From Hyperoodon ampullatus (Eukaryota; Chordata; Mammalia; Artiodactyla; Ziphiidae): DNA of 64,000 bases. The first letter of the stretch is position 1. The number at the start of each line of letters is the position of its first letter. Shown here in pieces: positions 50,370 through 62,529 of the stretch. The position numbers and the translations under genes were made by a program. Where the stretch lies: NCBI GenBank assembly GCA_949752795.1, contig CATKHW010000422.1, positions 2,418,001 through 2,482,000 of the forward strand. The letters run 5' to 3'. The notes under the pieces are model-generated. The model was not told the origin of the DNA. It did no database searches and worked only from the letters and a program-made list of their open reading frames with translations.

Positions 50370-52105
50370 AGAACAGAGTCTGACATTTAGAAAACACTCT
50401 TATGCCTGCTTAAGGGGGAAGGAGAGGTGGGGTGATGCATAAATCCAGAGTTTGATATAAGCACAGGTACCGTTCCAAAAACCAGCTATGGAATAGACAA
50501 GACCTACACCTTCCTCAGTGAAAGGGACTCAAAACCCCATATTTCCCGCAAAGGAATATATCTGACTAGTAAGAATCTTAAAACCTATGTATTGATATGA
50601 CTCCGTAAGGGAAACAAGTTTGTCTAGACTGGCATAAACATGGCAGCGAGAATCAGCTCAAACCCACTATAAACAGGAATTTCAAAAACAAAACATAAAT
50701 ACTGGGAAATTCTTTCCAATTCCTTCACGGTCTCTGATGACCACTGGAATGACCATATCTACAATGACAGCTGGATGTGGCATAAGGAGGGACACTTGGG
50801 ACTGAGAGGATTGGTGAGATTGGGTGAGCAAATGCAGACCCTTTAAAGCACACATGCCTGGCACCCATTCCATGGGTCCCAACTCTCCAGGTTGAAGGGA
50901 ATATTACTACAGCTATAACATGTACGGGAAACCTAGAGAACGGACACACTGTGAATACGAAAGGTTTCTAAAACTCAACGAAGAGTCCCTCTCCTGGTGC
51001 TCCGGTTTGACTTTCGATCTGCTTTACTATCAACCTCCCAACTTGGAGAGACAGCCCCTTTAACCTCCTGGTTCACACAGGTTGCCAAATTGGGAGAGGA
51101 TGAAAGGGAAAAGGGAGAACCAGTGAGAGAGTAGCTGTTAGGCATTTGGACGGGCACATATCACTCTAAATTCCCGGGAAGAAGAAGAATTAACCAAAGT
51201 CTCAGCCACCCACTGGGAACCAGTATAGGTCCTGAACCAAAATTTTGGACTTGCAATCAGCTCACCAAATACGAGTTGAAAAATGGAGCTCAGGGGCACA
51301 GCAATTCACAAACTGGCCGAGTAATAAAGGACAACTATCGTCCAAAAATCTGTTGAGGGAAGGCAACGAGGTGGACTTGAAAGCGAGGCAGAATAGCAGG
51401 AAACAGATTTCAAGTGGTACGTCGGAATCGCCTTTAAAGCACAGGAAGAGGGTCACAACTTCGAAAATGATGCACTTGGCCAAAAAGGGCGTATGCGTTT
51501 TCTCCTGAATATATTCAGGAGAAAACACATACGCCTTTTTTGGCCAAGCAAGCAAGCGGGCATTGCAAACCTGCACTGCAAAGAAGTATCACTTCCCACC
51601 GGTCAAAAGGGACATCCACAAAATGTGTAAGAACCAGAAAGGCAAGACAGGCCCTGGAGAACAGGGAGCCTTGTTATGCTGATGGGCGGGATGTAAATTG
51701 CCAACTGCCTCTCTGGAGGAGTATATTGTGTTCCCTAAAACAAGTAAAGAACAGAGCTAAAGAGCCAAGGGCACTTCCAGTCTAGGGAATATACATTGGG
51801 AATTCTGAAAATCAATAAGACAGCGCCACCCCAAAATTTAGGGCTGCACTGCTTACAAGGACCTCAACTTGGGTACACCTTAAATATCCCAGGAAATATA
51901 AAAATGGTTCAAATATTGTGGTACTTACGTACGATGGAATATACCTCAGCCATGAAATCAATGTCATAAACCAGTAGCAGCAAAATGGGTGGATTCAGGT
52001 ACGATGATTCTAAGTGAAATAAGTCACAGAGAAAAAGAAACTTATCATAAGATATCACTTATGAAGATCCTGTAACATGGCTACACTTGAACTGAGTTAG
52101 GAAAG
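50370..52105 (+). repeat. Monomer 30, class D, atypical left part, 1736 bp
   Basis: The first ~650 bases share aaaaacaaaacat, acagctataac and gctccggtttg with monomer 6 rather than monomer 25. The remainder matches monomer 25. The private state gatgaccactgg lies near 50740. The palindrome at 51475-51548 has two right-arm mismatches. The L1 block runs 51549-52437. Confidence 0.95.
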
Positions 52106-53842
52106 AGAACAGTGTCTCACATTTAGAAAACACCCTTATGCCTGCTTACGGGGGAAGGAGAGGTCGGGTGATGCATAAAACCAGACTTTAATATAAGCAC
52201 AGGTCCCGTTCCAAAAACCAACTATGGAATAGACAAGACCTACACCTTCCTCAGTGAAAGGGACTCAAAACCCCTTATTTCCCACAGAGGAATATATCTG
52301 ACTAGTAAGAATCTTAAAACCTATGTATTGATATGTCTCCGTAAGGGAATCAAGTGTGTCTAGACTGGCATAAACATGGCAGCGAGAATCAGCTCAAACC
52401 CACTATAAAAAGGAATTTCAAAAACAAAACAAAAAAACTGGGAAATTCTTTACAATTCCTTCACGGTCTCTGATGAAACCTGGAATGACCCTATGTACAA
52501 CGACAGCTGGATGAGGCATAAGGCTGGACACTTGAGACTGAGAGGATTGGTGAGATTGGGTGAGCGAATGCAGACTCTTTAAAGCACAAATGCCTGGCAC
52601 CCATTCCATGGGTCCCAACTCTCCAGGTTAAAGGGAATATTACTACAGCTATAACATGTACGGTAAACCTAGAGAACGGACACACTGTGAACACGAAAAG
52701 TTTCCAAAACTCAACGAATAGTCCCTCTCCTGGTGCTCGGGTTTGACTTTCCATCTGCTTTACTATCAACCTTCCAACTTGGAGAGACAGCGCCTTTAAC
52801 CTCCTGTTTCGCACAGGTTTCCAATTTGGCAGAGGATGAAAGGGAAGAGGGAGAACCAATGAGAGAGTAGCTGTTAGGCATTTGGACGGGCACATTTCAC
52901 TCTAATTTCCCAGCAGGAAGAAGAATTAACCAAAGTCTCAGCCCCCCATCGGGAACCAGCATAGGTCCTGAACCAAAATTTTGGACTTGCGGTCAGCTCA
53001 CAAAAAACGAGTTGAAAAATGGAGCTAAGGGGCACAGCAATTCACAAACTGGCCGAGTAATAAAGGACAACTATCGTCCAAAAATCTGTTGAGGGAAGGC
53101 AACGAGGCGGACTTGAAAGCGAGGCAGAATAGCAGGAAACAGATTTCAAGAGGTACGTTGGAATCGCCTTTAAAGCACAGGAAGAGGGGCCCAACTACGA
53201 AAATGATGCCCTTGGCCAAAAAGGGCGTATGCGTTTTCTCCTGAATATATTCAGGAGAAAACGCATACGCCCTTTTTGGCCAAGCAAGCAAGCGGGCAAT
53301 GCAAATCTGCACTACAAAGAAGTATCACTTCCCACCGGTCAAAAGGGACATCCACAAAATGTGTAAAAACCAGAAAGGCAAGACAGGCCCTGGAGAACAG
53401 GGAGCCTTGTTATGCTGATGGGCGGGATGTAAATTGCCAACTGCCTCTCTGGAGGAGTATATTGTGTTCCCTAAAAGAAGTAAAGAACAGAGCTAAAGAG
53501 CCAAGGGCACTTCCAGTCTAGGGAATATACCTTGGGAATTCTGAAAATCAATAAGACAGAGCCACCCCAAAATTTAGGGCTGCACTGCTTACAAGGACCT
53601 CAACTAGGGTACACCTTAAATATCCCAGGAAATATAAAAATGGTTCAAAAATTGTGGTACTTACGTACGATGGAATATCCCTCAGCCATGAAAACAATGT
53701 CATAAACCAGTAGCAGCAAAATGGGTGGATTCAGGTACGATGATTCTAAGTGAAATAAGTCCCACAGAAAAAGAAACTTATCATAAGATATCACTTATGA
53801 AGATCCTGTAAGCATGGCTACACTTGAACTGAGTTAGGAAAG
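52106..53842 (+). repeat. Monomer 31, class A (A2), 1737 bp
   Basis: Copy of monomer 26 with private changes in its last 300 bases (tcaactagggtac, gaaaacaatgtc, gtaagcatgg). The palindrome at 53211-53284 is perfect. The L1 block runs 53285-54174. Confidence 0.95.
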
Positions 53843-55578
53843 AGAACAGTGTCTCACATTTAGAAAACACCCTTATGCCTGCTTAAGGGGGAAGGAGAGG
53901 TGGGGTGATGCATAAAACCGGAGTTTGATATAAGCACAGGTACCGTTCCAAAAACCAACTATGGAATAGACAAGACCTACACCTTCCTCAGTGAAAGGGA
54001 CTCAAAACCCCATATTTCCCGCAGAGGAATATATCTGACTAGAAAGAATCTTAAAACCTATGTATTGATATGTCTCCGTAAGGGAATCAAGTGTGTCTAG
54101 ACTGGCATAAACATGGCAGAGAGAATAAGCTCAAACCCACTATAAACAGGAATTTCAAAAACAAAACAAATAAACTGGGAAATTCTTTACAATTCCTTCA
54201 GGGTCTCTGATGAAACCTGGAATGACCCTATCTACAATGACAGCTGGATGTGGCATAAGGCTGGACACTTGGGACTGAGACGATTGGTGAGATTGGGTGA
54301 GCAAATGCAGACCCTTTAAAGCAATAATGCATGGCACCCATTCCATGGGTCCCAACTCTCCAGGTTGAAGGGAATATTACTACAGTTATAACATGTATGG
54401 GAAACCTAGAGAACGGACACACTGTGAATACGAAAGGTTTCTAAAACTCAACGAATAGTCCCTCTCCTGGTGCTCCGGTATGACTTTCCATCTGCTTTAC
54501 TATCAATCTCCCAACTTGGAGAGACAGCCCCTTTAACCTGCTGGTTCGCACAGGTTGCCAATTTGGCAGAGGATGAAAGGGAAGAGGGAGAACCAATGAG
54601 AGAGTAGCTGTTAGGCATTTGGATGGGCACATATCACTCTAACTTCCCGGCAGGAAGAAGAATTAACCAAAGTCTCAGCCCCCCATCGGAAACCAGAATA
54701 GGTCCTGAACCAAAATTTTGGACTTGCGGTCAGCTCACAAAAAACGAGTTGAAAAATGGAGCTAAGGGGCACAGCAATTCACAAACTGGCCTAGTAATAA
54801 AGGACAACTATCGTCCAAAAATCTGTTGAGGGAAGGCAACGAGGCGGACTTGAAAGCGAGGCAGAATAGCAGGAAACAGATTTCAAGAGGTACGTTGGAA
54901 TCGCCTTTAAAGCACAGGAAGAGGGGCACAACTTCGAAAATGATGCACTTGGCCAAAAAGGGCGTATGCGTTTTCTCCTGAATATATTCAGGAGAAAACA
55001 CATACGCCCTTTTTGGCCAAGCAAGCAAGCGGGCAATGCAAATCTGCACTACAAAGAAGTATCACTTCCCACCGTTCAAAAGGGACATGCACAAAATGTG
55101 TAAAAACCAGAAAGGCAAGACAGGCCCTGGAGAACAGGGAGCCTTGTTATGCTGATGGGCGGGATGTAAATTGCCAACTGCCTCTCTGGAGGAGTATATT
55201 GTGTTCCCTAAAACAAGTAAAGAACAGAGCTAAAGAGCCAAGAGCACTTCCAGTTTAGGGAATATACATTGGGAATTCTGAAAATCAATAAGACAGCGCC
55301 ACCCCAAAATTTAGGGCTGCACTGCTTACAAGGACCTCAACTTGGGTACACCTTAAATATCCCAGGAAATATAAAAATGGTTCAAATATTGTGGTACTTA
55401 CGTACGATGGAATATCCCTCAGCCATGAAATCAATGTCATAAACCAGTAGCAGCAAAATGGGTGGATTCAGGTACGATGATTCTAAGTGAAATAAGTCAC
55501 AGAGAAAAAGAAACTTATCATAAGATATCACTTATGAAGATCCTGTAACATGGCTACACTTGAACTGAGTTAGGAAAG
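53843..55578 (+). repeat. Monomer 32, B/C/D mosaic, 1736 bp
   Basis: It shows the B2-type aaataaactggg tract, then class C (cataaggctgg, cctagtaataaagg). From about 54934 it is class D (cacaacttcg, acattgggaattc, tcaaatattg). The switch to D lies between 54926 and 54934, just upstream of the palindrome at 54948-55021, which has one right-arm mismatch. The L1 block runs 55022-55910. Confidence 0.92.
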
Positions 55579-57315
55579 AGAACAGTGTCTCACATTTAGA
55601 AAACACCCTTATGCCTGCTTAAGGGGGAAGGAGAGGTCGGGTGATGCATAAAACCAGACTTTAATATAAGCACAGGTCCCGTTACAAAAACCAACTATGG
55701 AATAGACAAGACCTACACCTTCCTCAGTGAAAGGGACTCAAAACCCCATATTTCCCGCAGAGGAATATATCTGACTAGTAAGAATCTTAAAACCTATGTA
55801 TTGATATGTCTCTGTAAGGGAATCAAGTGTGTCTAGACTGGCATAAACATGGCAGCGAGATTCAGCTCAAACCCACTATAAAAAGGAATTTCAAAAACAA
55901 AACAAAAAAACTGGGAAGTTCTTTACAATTCCTTCAGGGTCTCTGAGAAAACCTGGAATGACCATATCTACAATGACAGCTGGATGTGGCATAAGGAGGG
56001 ACACTTGGGACTGAGACGAATGGTGAGATTGGGTGAGCAAATGCAGACCCTTTAAAGCACAAATGCCTGGCACCCATTTCATGGGTCCCAACTCTCCAGG
56101 TTGAAGGGAATATTACTACAGCTATAACATGTACGGGAAACATAGAGAACGGACACACTGTGTATATGAAAGGTTTCTAAAACTCAACGAATAGTCCCAC
56201 TCCCGGTGCTCCGGTTTGACTTTCCATCTGCTTTACTATCAACCTCCCAACTTGGAGAGACAGACCCTTTAACCTCCTGGTTCGCAGAGGTTGCCAATTT
56301 GGCAGAGGATGAAAGGGAAGAGGCAGAACCAATGAGACAGTAGCTGTTAGGCATTTGGACGGGCACATATCACTCTAAATTCCCGGGAAGAAGAAGAATT
56401 AACCAAAGTCTCAGCCACCCACCGGGAACCAGTATAGGTCCTGAACCAAAATTTTGGACTTGCAATCAGCTCACCAAATACGAGTTGAAAAATGGAGCTC
56501 AGGGGCACAGCTATTCACAAACTGGCCGAGTAATAAAGGACAACTATCGTCCAGAAATCTGTTGAGGGAAGGCAACGAGGTGGACTTGAAAGCGAGGCAG
56601 AATAGCAGGAAACAGATTTCAAGAGGTACGTTGGATTCGCCTTTAAAGCACAGGAAGAGGGTCACAACTTCGAAAGTGATGCACTTGGCCAAAAAGGGCG
56701 TATGAGTTTTCTCCTGAATATATTCAGGAGAAAACACATACGCCCTTTTTGGCCAAGCAAGCAAGCGGGCAATTCAAATCTGCACTACAAAGAAGTATCA
56801 CTTCCCACCGTTCAAAAGGGACATCCACAAAATATGTAAAAACCAGAAAGGCAAGACAGGCCCTGGAGAACAGGGAGCCTTGTTATGCTGATGGGCGGGA
56901 TGTAAATTGCCAACTGCCTCTCTGGAGGAGTATATTGTGTTCCCTAAAACAAGTAAAGAACAGAGCTAAAGAGCCAAGGGCACTTCCAGTCTAGGGAATA
57001 TACATTGGGAATTCTGAAAATCAATAAGACGGCGCCACCCCAAAATTTAGGGCTGCACTGCTTACAAGGTCCTCAACTTGGGTACACCTTAATTATCCCA
57101 GGAAATATAAAAATGGTTCAAATATTGTGGTACTTACGTACGATGGAATATCCCTCAGCCATGAAATCAATGTCATAAACCAGTAGCAGCAAAATGGGTG
57201 GATTCAGGTACGATGATTCTAAGTGAAATAAGTCACAGAGAAAAAGAAACTTATCATAAGATATCACTTATGAAGATCCTGTAAACATGGCTACACTTGA
57301 AATGAGTTGGGAAAG
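55579..57315 (+). repeat. HOR remnant 10: single A/D chimera (1737 bp)
   Basis: One monomer begins with class A variants and finishes with class D variants, so a whole HOR is reduced to one unit. Confidence 0.65.
55579..57315 (+). repeat. Monomer 33, A/D chimera, 1737 bp
   Basis: Class A at the start (tcgggtgatgcata, actttaatataag) and class D from about 55965 (ccatatctacaatgac, cttgcaatcagctcacc). It has more private changes than core units. In the palindrome at 56684-56757 both bases of one pair are changed (tatgagtttt and acacata). The L1 block runs 56758-57647. Confidence 0.92.
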
Positions 57316-59054
57316 AGAGCAGTGTCTCACATTTAGAAAACACTCTTATGCCTGCTTAAGTGGGAAGGAGAGGTGGGGTGATGCATAAAACCAGAGTTTG
57401 ATATAAGCACAGGTACCGTTCCAAAAACCAACTATGGAATAGACAAGACCTACACCTTCCTCAGTGAAAGGGACTCAAAACCCCATATTTCCAGCAGAGG
57501 AATATATCTGACTAGTAAGAATCTTAAAACCTATGTATTGATATGTCTCCGTAAGGGAATCAAGTGTGTCTAGACTGGCATAAACATGGCAGCGAGAATC
57601 AGCTCAAACCCACTATAAAAAGGAATTTCAAAAACAAAACAAAAAAACTGGGAAATTCTTTACAATTCCTTCAGGGTCTCTGATGAAACCTGGAATGACC
57701 CTATCTACAATGACATCTGGATGTGGCATAAGCAGGGACACTTGGGACTGAGAGGATTGGTGAGATTGGGTGAGCAAATGCAGACCCTTTAAAGCACAAA
57801 TGCGTGGCACCCATTCCATGGCTCCCAACTCTCCAGGTTGAAGGGAATATTACTACAGCTATAACATGTACGGGAAACCTAGAGAACGGACACACTGTGA
57901 ATACCAAAGGTTTCTAAAACTCATCGAATAGTCCCTCTCCTGGTGCTCCAGTTTGACTTTCCATCTGCTTTACTATCAACCTCCCAACTTGGAGAGACAG
58001 CCCCTTTAACCTCCTTGTTCGCACAGGTTGCCAATTTGGCAGAGGATGAAAGGGAAGAGGGAGAACCAATGAGAGAGTAGCTGTTAGGCATTTGGATGGG
58101 CACATATCAATCTAATTTCCCGGCAGGAAGAAGAATTAACCAAAGTCTCAGCCACCCACCGGGAACCAGTATAGGTCCTGAACCAAAATTTTGGACTTGC
58201 GGTCAGCTCACCAAAAACGAGTTGAAAAATGGAACTCAGGGACACAGCAATTCACAAACTGGCCGAGTAATAAAGGACAACTATCGTCCAAAAATCTGTT
58301 GAGGGAAGGCAACGAGGCGGACTTCAAAGCGAGGCAGAGTAGCAGGAAACAGATTTCAAGAGGTACGTTGGAATCGCCTTTAAAGCGCAGGAAGAGGGGC
58401 ACAACTTCGACAATAATGCACTTGGCCAAAAAGGGCGTATGCGTTTTCTCCTGAATATATTCAGGAGAAAACGCATACGCCCTTTTTGGCCAAGCAAGCA
58501 AGCGGGCAATGCAAATCTGCACTACAAAGAAGTATCACTTCCCACCGGTCAAAAGGGACATCCACAAAATGTGTAAAAACCAGAAAGGCAAGACAGGCCC
58601 TGTAGAACAGGGAGACTTGTTATTCTGATAGGCGGGATGTAAATTGCCAACTGCCTCTCTGGAGGTGTGCATTGTGTTCCCTAAAACAAAGAAACAACAG
58701 AGCTACAGAGCCAAGGGCTCTTGCAGTCTAGGGAATATACCTTGGTAAAACTGAATATCGATAAGACAGAGCCACCCAAAAATTTAGGGCTGCACTGCTT
58801 ACAAGGACCTCAACTTGGGTACACCTTAAATATCCCAGGAAATATAAAAATGGTTCAAAAAATTGTGGTACTTACGTACGATGGAATATACCTCAGCCAT
58901 GAAATCAATGTCATAAGACCAGTAGCAGCAAAATGGGTGGATTCACGTACGATGATTCTAAGTGAAATAAGTCACACAGAAAAAGAAACTTATCATAAGA
59001 TATCACTTATGACGATCCTGTAAACATGGCTACACTTGAACTGAGATAGGAAAG
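57316..59054 (+). repeat. Monomer 34, divergent, E-like end, 1739 bp
   Basis: It carries many private bases (aagtgggaagg, gacatctgg, gcatggctccc, aataatgcacttgg, attctgataggcg). The right third is E-like (ggtgtgcattg, cataagaccag) and the length is that of class E. The palindrome at 58421-58494 is perfect. The L1 block runs 58495-59386. Confidence 0.93.
58721..59023 (+). pseudogene. L1 ORF2 C-terminal remnant, monomer 34
   Basis: 100 codons open because a base change supplies an earlier in-frame ATG. The W-x-D and LSEIS motifs remain. It reads HTEKETYH, closer to the usual L1 QTEK form than the HREK of other copies. Confidence 0.62.
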
Positions 59055-60791
59055 AGAACACTGTCTCACATTTAGAAAACACTCTTATGCCTGCTTAAGG
59101 GGGAAGGAGAGGTGGGGTGATGCATAAAACCAGAGTTTGATATAAGCACAGGTACCGTTCCAAAAACCAACTATGGAATAGACAAGACCTACACCTTCCT
59201 CAGTGAAAGGGACTCAAAACCCCATATTTCCCGCAGAGGAATATATCTGACTAGTAAGAATCTTAAAACCTATGTATTGATATGTCTCCGTAAGGGAATC
59301 AGGTGTGTCTAGACTGGCATAAACATGGCAGCGAGAATCAGCTCAAACCCACTATAAAAAGGAATTTCAAAAACAAAACAAGAAAACTGGGAAATTTTTT
59401 ACAAATCCTTCAGGGTCTCTGCTGAAACCTGGAATGACCTTATCTACAACGACAGCTGGATGTGGCATAAGGCTGGACACTTGGGACTGAGAGGATTGGT
59501 GAGATTGGGTGAGCAAATGCAGACCCTTTAAAGCACAAATGCCTGGCACCCATTCCATGGGTCCCAACTCTCAAGGTTAAAGGGAATATTACTACAGTTA
59601 TAACATGTACGGGAAACCTAGAGAACGGACACACTGTGAATACGAAAGGTTTCTAAAACTCAACGAATAGTCCCCCTCCTGGTGCTCGGTTTTGACTTTC
59701 CATCTGCTTTACTATCAACCTCCCAACTTGGAGAGACAGGCCCTTTAACCTCCTGGTTCGCACAGGTTGCCAATTCGGCAGAGGATGAATGGGAAGAGGG
59801 AGAACCAATGAGAGAGTAGCTGTTAGGCAATTGGATGGGCACATATCAATCTAATTTCCCGGCAGGAAGAAGAATTAACCAAAGTCTCAGCCACACACCG
59901 GGAACCAGCATAGATCCTGAACCAAAATTTTGGACTTGCGGTCAGCTCACAAAAAACGAGTTGAATAATGGAGCTCAGGGGCACAGCATTTCACAAACTG
60001 GCCGAGTAATAAAGGACAACTATCGTCCAAAAATCTGTTGAGGGAAGGCAACGAGGCGGACTTGAAAGCGAGGCAGAATAGCAGGAAACAGATTTCAAGA
60101 GGTACGTTGGAATCGCCTTTAAAGCAAAGGAAGAGGGGCTCAACTACGGAAATGATGCACTTGGCCAAAAAGGGCGTATGCGTTTTCTCCTGAATATATT
60201 CAGGAGAAAACGCATACGCTCTTTTTGGCCAAGCAAGCAAGCGGGCAATGCAAATCTGCACTACAAAGAAGTATCACTTCCCACCGGTCAAAAGGTACAT
60301 CCACAAAATGTGTACAAACCAGAAAGGCAAGACAGGCCCTGGAGAACAGGGAGCCTTGTTATGCTGATGGGCGGGATGTAAATTGCCATCTGCCTCTCTG
60401 GAGGAGTGCATTGTGTTCCCTAAAACAAGTAAAGAACAGAGCTACAGAGCCAAGGGCACTTCCAGTCTAGCAATATACCTTGGGAAAACTGAAAATCAAT
60501 AATACAGAGCCACCCCAAAATTTAGGGCTGCACTGCTTACAAGGACCTCAACTTGGGTACACCTTAAATATCCCAGGAAATATAAAAATGGTTCAAAAAA
60601 TTGTGGTACTTACGTACGATGGAATATCCCTCAGCCACGAAATCAATGTCATAAGACCAGTAGCAGCAAAATGGGTGGATTCAGGTACGATGATTCTAAG
60701 TGAAATAAGTCACAGAGAAAAAGAAACTTATCATAAGATATCACTTATGAAGATCCTGTAACATGGCTACACTTGAACTGAGTTAGGAAAG
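59055..60791 (+). repeat. Monomer 35, divergent, 1737 bp
   Basis: Private states include aacaagaaaactgg, ccacacaccggg, tgaataatggagc and gtctagcaatatacc. It does not fit classes A-E. The palindrome at 60160-60233 has one right-arm mismatch (acgctctttt). The L1 block runs 60234-61123. Confidence 0.93.
60480..60761 (+). pseudogene. L1 ORF2 C-terminal remnant, monomer 35
   Basis: 93 codons open with G-N-I-K-M at the centre. The equivalent frames in monomers 7 (11846-12028) and 36 (62218-62400) stop after 60 codons at cataaacc. Confidence 0.62.
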
Positions 60792-62529
60792 AGAACAGTG
60801 TCTCACATTTAGAAAATACCCTTATGCCTGCTTACGGGGGAAGGAGAGGTCGGGTGATGCATAAAACCAGACTTCAATATAAGCACAGGTCCCGTTCCAA
60901 AAACCAACTATGGAATAGACAAGACCTACACCTTCCTCAGTGAAAGGGACTCAAAACCCCATATTTCCCACAGAGGAATATATCTGACTAGTAAAAATCT
61001 TAAAACCTATGTATTGATATGTCTCCGTAAGGGAATCAAGTGTGTCTAGACTGGCATAAACATGGCAGCGAGGATCAGCTCAAACCCACTATAAAAAGGA
61101 ATTTCAAAAACAAAACAAAAAAACTGGTAAATTCTTTACAATTCCTTCAGGGTCTCTGATGAAACCTGGAATGACCCTATGTACAACGACAGCTGGATGA
61201 GGCATAAGGCTGGACACTTGAGACTGAGAGGATTGGTGAGATTGGGTGAGCAAATGCAGACTCTTTAAAGCACAAATGCCTGGAACCCATTCCATGGGTC
61301 CCAACTCTCCAGGTTAAAGGGAATATTCCTACAGCTATAACATGTACGGTAAACCTAGAGAACGGACACACTGTGAACACGAAAAGTTTCCAAAACTCAA
61401 CGAATAGTCCCTCTCCTGGTGCTCCGGTTTGAATTTCCATCTGCTTTACTATCAACCTTCCAACTTGGAGAGACAGCGCCTTTAACCTCCTGGTTCACAC
61501 AGGTTGCCAATTTGGCAGAGGATGAAAGGGAAGAGGGAGAACCAATGAGAGAGTAGCTGTTAGGCATTTGGACGGGCACATATCAATTTAATTTTCCAGC
61601 AGGAAGAAGAATTAACCAAAGTCTCAGCCACACACCGGGAACCAGCATAGGTCCTGAACCAAAATTTTGGACTTGCGGTCAGCTCACAAAAAACGAGTTG
61701 AAAAATGGAGCTCAGGGGCACAGCAATTCAGAAACTGGCCGAGTAATAAAGGACAACTATCGTCCAAAAATCTGTTGAGGGAAGGCAACGAGGCAGACTT
61801 GAAAGCGAGGCAGAATAGCAGGAAACAGATTTCAAGAGGTACGTTGGAATCGCCTTTAAAGCACAGGAAGAGGGGCACAACTTCGACAATGATGCACTTG
61901 GCCAAAAATTGTGTATGCGTTTTCTCCAGAATATATTCAGGAGAAAACGCATACGCCCTTTTTGGCCAAGCAAGCAAGCGGGCAATGCAAATCTGCACTA
62001 CAAAGAAGTATCACTTCCCACCGGTCAAAAGGGACATCCACAAAATGTGTACAAACCAGAAAGGCAAGACACGCCCTGGAGAACAGGGAGCCTTGTTATG
62101 CTGATGGGCGGAATGTAAATTGCCAACTGCCTCTCTGGAGGAGTGCATTGTGTTCCCTAAAACAAGTAAACAACAGAGCTACAGAGCCAAGGGCACTTCC
62201 AGTCTAGGGAATATACCTTGGGAAAACTGAAAATCAATAAGACAGAGCCACCCCAAAATTTAGGGCTGCACTGCTTACAAGGACCTCAACTTGGGTACAC
62301 CTTAAATATCCCAGGAAATATAAAAATGGTTCAAAAAATTGTGGTACTTACGTACGATAGAATATCCCTCAGCCATGAAATCAATGTCATAAACCAGTAG
62401 CAGCAAAATGGGTGGATTCAGGTACGATGATTCTAAGTGAAATAAGTCACACAGAAAAAGAAACTTATCATAAGATATCACTTATGAAGATCCTGTAAAC
62501 ATGGCTACACTTGAACTGAGTTAGGAAAG
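60792..62529 (+). repeat. Monomer 36, divergent with A-like start, 1738 bp
   Basis: The left part has class A states (tcgggtgatgcata, atgaggcataagg, cttgagactgag). The middle shares ccacacaccggg with monomer 35. The palindrome at 61897-61970 has four mismatches. The L1 block runs 61971-62861. Confidence 0.93.
61897..61970. repeat. Eroded palindrome
   Basis: The left arm reads aaaaattgtgtatgcg and tccagaata, four departures from the usual arm. The right arm is standard. It is the worst-preserved copy in the window and lies in the divergent right flank. Confidence 0.9.

Larger units (their letters stand above)
43422..52105 (+). repeat. HOR unit 8, complete: A - B - C - E - D (8684 bp)
   Basis: The same length as unit 7 with no net indel. 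Its A, B and C monomers are almost indistinguishable from unit 7. From about 49350 to 51000 it carries a patch of variants shared with the far-left monomers at 6945-10419. Confidence 0.9.
52106..55578 (+). repeat. HOR unit 9, shortened: A - B/C/D (2 monomers, 3473 bp)
   Basis: A normal class A monomer is followed by a mosaic one with B2, C and finally D sequence. It is the last unit with clear class structure. Confidence 0.65.
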
